64,000 bases of DNA, from positions 2,232,001 through 2,296,000 of the forward strand of contig NZ_CP162553.1 of NCBI RefSeq assembly GCF_040939785.1, in the 5' to 3' direction. This document shows, in pieces, positions 59,078 to 64,000 of this stretch. The stretch's first letter is position 1. Every line of letters starts with the position of its first letter. Source of the stretch: Bradyrhizobium lupini (GTDB taxonomy: Bacteria > Pseudomonadota > Alphaproteobacteria > Rhizobiales > Xanthobacteraceae). The notes under the pieces are model-generated. The model saw only the letters and a list, made by a program, of their open reading frames with translations, was not told the origin of the DNA and ran no database searches. The position numbers were made by a program, and so were the translations under genes.

Positions 59078-59204
59078 AAACCATGTGGCAGGCCTGGTGG
59101 CACTCTTGGTGATGGTGATTGTGGCCGCGCACAGCGGCTATCGGCTACACATCGGCCCAACCGGCATCACCTTTGAGCAAAACGCTCAAGTCAGCGCCCG
59201 GTAG
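59037..59204 (+). CDS. 55-residue membrane protein overlapping the RHH gene
   Basis: ATG 59037 (GGAG 7 bases before) opens a 55-residue frame overlapping the last 41 bases of the RHH gene. It reads MIPSGSNDPGRLNKN, then one membrane helix (HVAGLVALLVMVIVAAHSGY), then HIGPTGITFEQNAQVSAR. The overlap implies coupled translation. Small membrane partner of a regulator: could be a toxin-type peptide, though this is only a guess. Confidence 0.5.
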   Translation: MIPSGSNDPGRLNKNHVAGLVALLVMVIVAAHSGYRLHIGPTGITFEQNAQVSAR

Positions 59205-59267
59205 GACTACGCGAAGCTCTGAGGTGTGGCATGGGAATGCCGGCTCCCCAATTCGTTACTTCGGACT

Positions 59268-59450
59268 CTACCGATAGCCCCGCTTCCGCTTCTGTGCCCA
59301 TCGTGAAATCGTGGCCATGTCGGCCTGGCCGCGGGATGAATAGGTTTCAATCCGAACTGTACCCGCACGGCCAATGCGTCCCCATTCTCGCACAACGGAG
59401 CACTCGCCAAACAAAGTGGGCTGAATGTCCAGCTTGTAGAAGCGCGCCAT
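59268..59450 (-). CDS. Short WGR-domain protein
   Basis: A 60-residue WGR domain: MARFYKLDIQPTLFGE, then VVREWGRIGRAGTVRIETYS, then a charged tail. WGR domains bind nucleic acids in PARP-like and defence-linked proteins. Single short WGR genes are common on rhizobial mobile elements. A possible longer N-terminus (MTAIMLTRVDHR) ends at a stop 13 bases before the ATG. Confidence 0.7.
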   Translation of the reverse strand: MARFYKLDIQPTLFGECSVVREWGRIGRAGTVRIETYSSRGQADMATISRWAQKRKRGYR

Positions 59451-59462
59451 GTTCAGCGATGG

Positions 59463-59867
59463 TCAACACGGGTGAGCATGATTGCGGTCATGCGATTTCC
59501 TCCTCTTCCTGTTGTCGTAAGGCGCGCGATACAGTCCCGGAAGCATCGTCAGCATGGCTGCGGCTTGCGGTGAGTTCGTGTTGGCACAAGGCTCGGTTAG
59601 CGATTCAAAGGTCGCGCCCCTCGCCTCCACCTCATGCACAATATTGAGAAGATCACGCGACGATCGCGCCAGGCGGTCAATCCGCGTCACGGCCAAGACG
59701 TCGCCCTGGTCGAGCGCGGCGATGGCGCGGGCGAGCTGTGGCCGGTCGCCCTTCACCCCGCTTATCTTGTCACTGAAGACCTTGGCGGCGCCGGCAGCCT
59801 TTAGCGCGTCAACCTGCCCCGCATGATCCTGCTCGGTGGTAGAGATGCGGGCATAGCCGTATTTCAC
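59463..59867 (-). CDS. Serine recombinase (resolvase), C-terminus deleted
   Basis: A 134-residue frame holding the catalytic domain of a resolvase/invertase: KYGYARISTTEQDHAGQVDA with Ser9, then SDKISGVKGDRPQLARAIAA and DVLAVTRIDRLARSSRDLLN with the Arg residues. After MLTMLPG the sequence jumps to YRAPYDNRKRRKSHDRNHAH, which is not resolvase and lacks the dimer helix and HTH. A deletion has fused it to the leader of the WGR gene. Probably inactive. Confidence 0.75.
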   Translation of the reverse strand: MKYGYARISTTEQDHAGQVDALKAAGAAKVFSDKISGVKGDRPQLARAIAALDQGDVLAVTRIDRLARSSRDLLNIVHEVEARGATFESLTEPCANTNSPQAAAMLTMLPGLYRAPYDNRKRRKSHDRNHAHPC

Positions 59868-60138
59868 TGCCTGTAACTTGCAACAGACTTATGCCAACGG
59901 TCAAAGGCCTTGCGAACGTTCATGCCTACCTCTGTTGCATATATTTTGACTTACGCAAGGGCGGCATTTGCTCCTGATCTTTAAGCGAGCCAACCCATCG
60001 GGAAGCAACGCTCCTCCTGCACGCTGAAAATTCTCGGATTCTGCAACGTCGGCGACAGAACACGACTGCGACATCACGGCTTTGGATGAACGCACGCCGG
60101 CGCAAATCCACATCTGACATCGGGTGATGAGAACCACG

Positions 60139-60728
60139 ATGGATAATTCCGAAAAACTCGCTCGGATGGTACTCGATGACCCCTCCGATGTGCTGCCACT
60201 GGCCAATTGGAAGGCATATCTGCTGAAGTCCGAGCATGGGGTTCTAAAACCGCTTCTCGCGAATGCCATCACCTTTTTCGGCGGTGCACCAGAGTTTGCT
60301 GGGCTCATCAAATTCAATGAATTTGCATCGCGGATCATGCTCCTCGGGGCGCCGCCGTGGGAACATTCAAGCAAGCATTGGGAACCCCGCCCCTGGTCTG
60401 ATGTCGACGATATTCGCGCCGCCGGATGGTTGCAGCGCCATGGGGTCGCCGTCAACGCCAATACTGCAGGGCAAGCCATCACCGCTGTGGCGGAGCGACA
60501 GAAATTTCACCCGGTGGTCGACTATCTGGATCGATGTAAATGGGACGGACAGCCGAGATTGTCCAGTTGGCTATCCGAGTATTTGAGCGTCCCAAGCACT
60601 CCCTATCATGATCAAGTGGGCCGGTGCGCTCTTATCGCAGCTGTCGCACGGGTCCGTCGTCCCGGATCAAAAGTGGACACCATGCCGATTTTGGAGGGCG
60701 CGCAGGGGCTTGGGAAATCGACTCTGCT
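60139..60728 (+). pseudogene. VapE-like protein, truncated
   Basis: About 197 residues of a virulence-associated protein E (phage/plasmid primase-helicase-like): WKAYLLKSEHGVLKPLLANA, FNEFASRIMLLGAPPWEHSS, AVAERQKFHPVVDYLDRCKW and the P-loop ILEGAQGLGKSTLL. Right after the P-loop it changes into antisense of an IS5-type fragment; the frame stays open to 61005 by chance. The helicase part is lost. Confidence 0.75.
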
Positions 60729-61004
60729 TGGCCCAGCGGTTGAAGCGATTATAGACGGTCGTGTAAGGACCGTATTCGCGGGGGCAATCGCGCCATCGCG
60801 CCCGCGACTGCAGCATGTGAATGATCCCGCTGATGATGCCGGTCGTCGTCCCGCTCCGGTCCCTTCAGCCCCGTCGGCAGATGAGGCTCAATACGCGCCC
60901 CTTGCCTATCATTCAGCCAAAACAAACTTGCGCGCATTCGCTCATCCTCGAATCAAAAGTTCAAGGCAAGGGAATCACGCGGCGCTTATCAGGTACAGAG
61001 CCTA
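60727..61004 (-). mobile_element. IS5-family (IS427-type) fragment
   Basis: Minus-strand start of a transposase: FWLNDRQGARIEPHLPTGLK and GPERDDDR, then in another frame IISGIIHMLQSRARWRDCPR and EYGPYTTVYNRFNRWAK. It breaks off at 60727 where VapE ends; the other end, with 5' untranslated sequence, adjoins the broken symporter gene near 61004. A deletion anchored in the IS probably joined the two genes. Confidence 0.65.
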
Positions 61005-61740
61005 GCGCACCCAGCAACTCCCGATCGGCCTCCGCCACATGAGCCGCGCCGAGGGCGAAGAGGCCGAGCGGCAGCGGGATCAGCACCCAGTGGAAGATGG
61101 TCGCAAATGCCTCGTTGAGGGCGTTTAGGATCCGCAGTGTCTCGCCAGCACCGGGGGACTCGATGACGCCGAGGGCCAGTCCGAGTAGAACGCAGAAAAA
61201 AGGCGATGCTGATGAACTGCGCTCCCGACAGCGCCGCGAAGATGTTCGACGGCACCATGCCCTGGAGGAATGCCATGATCGGACCGCCGGAGACCATCGC
61301 CGGCTCACTGGCAAACTGCTGGCCGAGCGCCGCGGCAGCGCCCTCGCCCAAACTCTCGCCCGGGCTCAGACCGATGCACACGACCACCGCCGACGCGCTC
61401 GGAATCAGCAGCAGCAGCAAATAGGATAAAGTCATGCGCGGGAAGAGCGCGCGCGTCGTCGCGTTGCGCAACATTTGTCCAATGCCCCAGGTGAGCGCCG
61501 TCACGAGGATGGGCAACATGCTCATCGACAGCAAGGCAACGTAAAGTTTCGCGAACGGCACCAGCGCGTGGGCGGGCCGGGGCAGATAGAATCCGAACAG
61601 TAGACCGGAGAAGACCCCTGCAATGATGGTCGCCGGATGCGTGACGATTCTGAGGATTTGACCTAGCAATCGATTGCCTTTGGCGATCGCGGGGCGCGAG
61701 CCAACTCCCTGGACGGGCACGCCCCTAACGCCGGAGGTTC
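61004..61740 (-). pseudogene. Dicarboxylate/amino-acid:cation symporter, truncated
   Basis: N-terminal half of a DAACS-family carrier (GltP/DctA-like): ILRIVTHPATIIAGVFSGLL, SMSMLPILVTALTWGIGQML, MTLSYLLLLLIPSASAVVV, FLQGMVPSNIFAALSGAQFI. At the A6 run 61196-61201 the frame slips; the other goes on with FCVLLGLALGVIESPGAGET to GALGSV and then stops at the IS border. The C-terminal transport core is missing. Confidence 0.7.
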
Positions 61741-62626
61741 GACCGCGCAACCGGCTCGCAATCAGCGGGCCGCACAAGCTAGACGAGAGACTGCAGGCGA
61801 ATCCGGTGAAGTTCCGCAGATGGCAGATCTGGAGAACAGCGCGCTAGCCCTACACCTCCCGACCGGGAAAACTCTTCCCGCGGGTCAAGGTGGACGGAAG
61901 CACGCTTAAGCGAAATTCGACAACGGCCTCGCGTCGCCGCCATTCTGAGCGGCGGAAACACCCGCGTGATCGTCCGCTACGCTGGCATCCAATGGATCAT
62001 GCAGCGCACGCACGGCGAGCAATGACACTCGCGATCCTTCTGTCATACCGACAAAGCGCTGATCCGTTGCTGCGGTGGCAACACATCCGAACTCGACGCG
62101 CTGCTCGACCGCATCGGCGACCGTGACTGACCAGATCACCGGTAACTCTTCGAGGAGGGCGATGACGACGGCCCGTCCGTTGTTCCTTGTCTTGTTTGCG
62201 AAACGCCAGCCTGCCGCAACCATTCGGAACCTACGCTTGGTCCCAGCAGGTCGTTTGACTCTAACGACTCGAAGCGTTCGCACTCTGGCAGCCTGCAATA
62301 CTGTGGCCGGCACGCTTAACAATGTGTAGAGACCCTGCCTGCCGACAAGGCCACGGTCGTCGCGCAAGTCGAACTGGCTCGGCGTGTCGACGCGATCATT
62401 CTATTCGACTTCGAACAGGGCTCGATTGGGCCGGATCTGTTTCGCCACGGCTGCCTGCTGGGCTCTGGCGGGCCTGACCTCTAACATCGCGAAAACCTCT
62501 ACCGCCGCGTGCACTCTGCGCCGGATCACCCGGCGTCTGCCCGAGTGATGGAGCGCTTCTGGGGTTAAGGAATGGTTAAGCTGGGTCTGGCAGATTGCAT
62601 GGGGGTGAGCTGATACGAGGCCCACC
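61741..62626. other. No intact gene
   Basis: 886 bases. Around 61912-62130 two frames give LSEIRQRPRVAAILSGGNTR, VIVRYAGIQWIMQRTHGE and CHTDKALIRCCGGNTSELDA, which look like one small protein broken by slips, family unknown. Nothing else supported. Confidence 0.35.
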
Positions 62627-63004
62627 ATGTTGAGCCTGAAGGAAGCTGCCCGGTTATCCGGGGAATTGAAGATCGGCCAGATCGACACCGCCGAGTTGTT
62701 GCGGCACCGCGTATACGCCTTTGGAACAGTCGAGGGACATGCTGCCGGCGTGTCAGTGGGGCAAGGCGCTGCGGACTGGGAAGGGGCAAAAATGGCGCTG
62801 CTAGAGGCGCAGATTGACACTCAGCGCCAAATTATCGAGCTGCTCCGCAACGAATTGTCAGACGTGAAAAAGGACCGGGACGCCTGGCGCAGCCGGGCTG
62901 ACAGGCTGTGTCAGTCGGTTTCGACTAACCTCACAGGCAGCCCGCGCACAGGATCGTTTGCGGCATCTCTCCAGCAACGTCGAATACATTTCCGGCAGCA
63001 TTGA
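62627..63004 (+). CDS. HTH/coiled-coil small protein, probably internally deleted
   Basis: A 125-residue frame starting MLSLKEAARLSGELK, which looks like the first helix of a helix-turn-helix of plasmid/phage type (LKEAARLSG is usual), but the recognition helix is missing and the frame goes straight to DTAELLRHRVYAFGT. A coiled coil follows (LLEAQIDTQRQIIELLRNEL, KKDRDAWRSRADRLC). The tail is low complexity. Probably a shortened copy. Confidence 0.4.
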   Translation: MLSLKEAARLSGELKIGQIDTAELLRHRVYAFGTVEGHAAGVSVGQGAADWEGAKMALLEAQIDTQRQIIELLRNELSDVKKDRDAWRSRADRLCQSVSTNLTGSPRTGSFAASLQQRRIHFRQH

Positions 63005-63702
63005 ATTCCCTAGCGCCGCCCCTGATCGACGAATTTCACGCCGCAGGTATTTCCGTTTCGCCATACCACACGGCAATGGGGTCATCGTGGTCGGCATGCT
63101 GCCGGAGGTGCTGTTCGCCTTCGCTCTGTTCAAGGGCATTCATTGACGTAGCTCAACCGGCACCACTGCTTTCGAGCGGCCTCATGCGATGCAGGCGCGT
63201 CAATGACCCGCCGTGGGTTCGGATTTGCCAATCACAGGTCGGGGCGGTCGCCGCGCTTGCCATTGCGCGCTCGCGTCCATGATGTGGTGAGGCCGCGACG
63301 ACAGCGTTCTTGCTGGGGATACATCCGGCAGTGTTCAAAAGTGCACAGACCGATTGATTTGCCGACGCCTGAATGAGGGCGTTTCAATTACGGAAATTTA
63401 TTTGCGATCCGCCCGGCCGGTTGCTGGGCGTCTTCGTTAGCCCATCCTCATCATGCCAGGCTGCGGCGTAGCCGCGTCATGGCTTTCTCGCGGTGTTCAT
63501 AGGGCGTGCGGCTATCACCACTCTTCCTCACGCTCCCGGCGCACCGCCTCGCTATCGGAGTTCTTCGACTTCAGCCAAGGTCCGTGAGCCGCTTCGCAGC
63601 GGCAACAGCTTTGCCCATAGGACAATGTCTCAGAGGACAACTTACAAAGGCTGATCGCTCGCGGTAGCAATTGGTCGGGGGCGCAACCCGAGGAGCCGTC
63701 CC
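63005..63702. other. No gene seen
   Basis: 698 bases without a supported gene; short frames only. Confidence 0.4.
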
Positions 63703-63858
63703 GTGCCCATCAGTCAGAAGCGCGAATTAGAAGTCGAGCGTGAACTCGCGATCGTTATGCGCGAACTTGGTCGGATGAAGCACTCGCGAACCAAAAAGCC
63801 GGAACGAGCGGTTCAATTCCCGTGGGCACCGGCGCTTCTACTCGATCTTGATAAGTAG
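63703..63858 (+). CDS. Possible 51-residue protein
   Basis: GTG start with AGGAG 7 bases before it. Reads MPISQKRELEVERELAIVMR, ELGRMKHSRTKKPERAVQF, then PWAPALLLDLDK. A charged helical N-terminus and coherent codon use suggest a real small protein, but no family is recognised and nothing else supports it. Confidence 0.35.
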   Translation: MPISQKRELEVERELAIVMRELGRMKHSRTKKPERAVQFPWAPALLLDLDK

Positions 63859-64000
63859 GTCCGCGCGGGATGGGCCGACTGATCGCTGGCTCTAAGTGAA
63901 TACCCAGCGGATGCGGCGTTCAGCCCGGTATTGGAGGCGCTGTCGTAACTCTGCATCCGCTGCGACGACAGCCAAGCGCCTGAAATGAACCGCCCCGGGT

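Noticed and set aside
63805..63835. GGTTCAATTCCCGTGGGCACC looks like a tRNA 3' end, possibly attR of the island
   Set aside because: The T stem does not pair properly, it does not match the tRNA-Val 3' end at 32255-32282, and it lies in a coherent small reading frame.

Overview
This is high-GC alphaproteobacterial DNA, most likely from Bradyrhizobium or a close relative. The evidence is the CtrA/ChpT regulators beside che and flagellar genes, a DUF1134/EipA gene, families of dispersed palindromic repeats, and a tRNA-Val(CAC) gene that marks a sharp change in gene content. Strain and species cannot be read from the sequence alone.

Left part (1-32282) is compact core chromosome. It begins with a PaoAB-type molybdenum hydroxylase pair (minus strand, cut by the window edge) diverging from a TetR regulator, followed by a DUF4864 protein and an MFS carrier. 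A periplasmic copper-handling cluster (4163-8542) follows: a His/Cys/Met-rich protein broken by one frameshift, a small lipoprotein, a TolC/CusC-type outer-membrane factor, a Tat-exported multicopper oxidase, a cupredoxin and a CusF-like protein. Then come flhA, a 66-residue membrane protein, an NDH-2-like flavoprotein, an AraC regulator, an ECF sigma/anti-sigma pair, fliJ-fliI, ctrA, a DUF350 / YgiB-like / glutathionylspermidine-synthase-like trio, a chpT-cheA-cheW-cheY-cheB-cheR cluster, cysQ, a YHS protein, eipA and a coiled-coil membrane protein. CtrA-like boxes lie before flhA and ctrA, and the ctrA leader has five GANTC sites, which fits cell-cycle control of flagellar genes.

Right part (32283-64000) is an accessory island starting at the 3' end of tRNA-Val, the place where symbiosis and other islands are known to insert in Bradyrhizobium. 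Coding density falls and most recognisable genes are broken: IS5-, IS21- and IS630-type elements, a frameshifted hipA beside an intact hipB, relics of a sulfonate transporter and TauD, an SbcD-like nuclease, an AAA ATPase, VapE and a dicarboxylate symporter. Intact exceptions include an SDR oxidoreductase with a Met at the catalytic Lys position, a DUF459/SGNH protein, a DUF1488 protein and several small genus-type proteins. No nod, nif or fix genes are seen.

The most interesting part is 54258-59204: a membrane-anchored HerA/DUF87 ATPase, a relic of an Abi-like protein with an RNRVAH (HEPN-type) motif, a T4-beta-family protein, a convergently overlapping sce7726-type PD-(D/E)XK protein, and a ribbon-helix-helix gene overlapping a tiny membrane protein. 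It looks like a small defence island. That its parts work together is inference.
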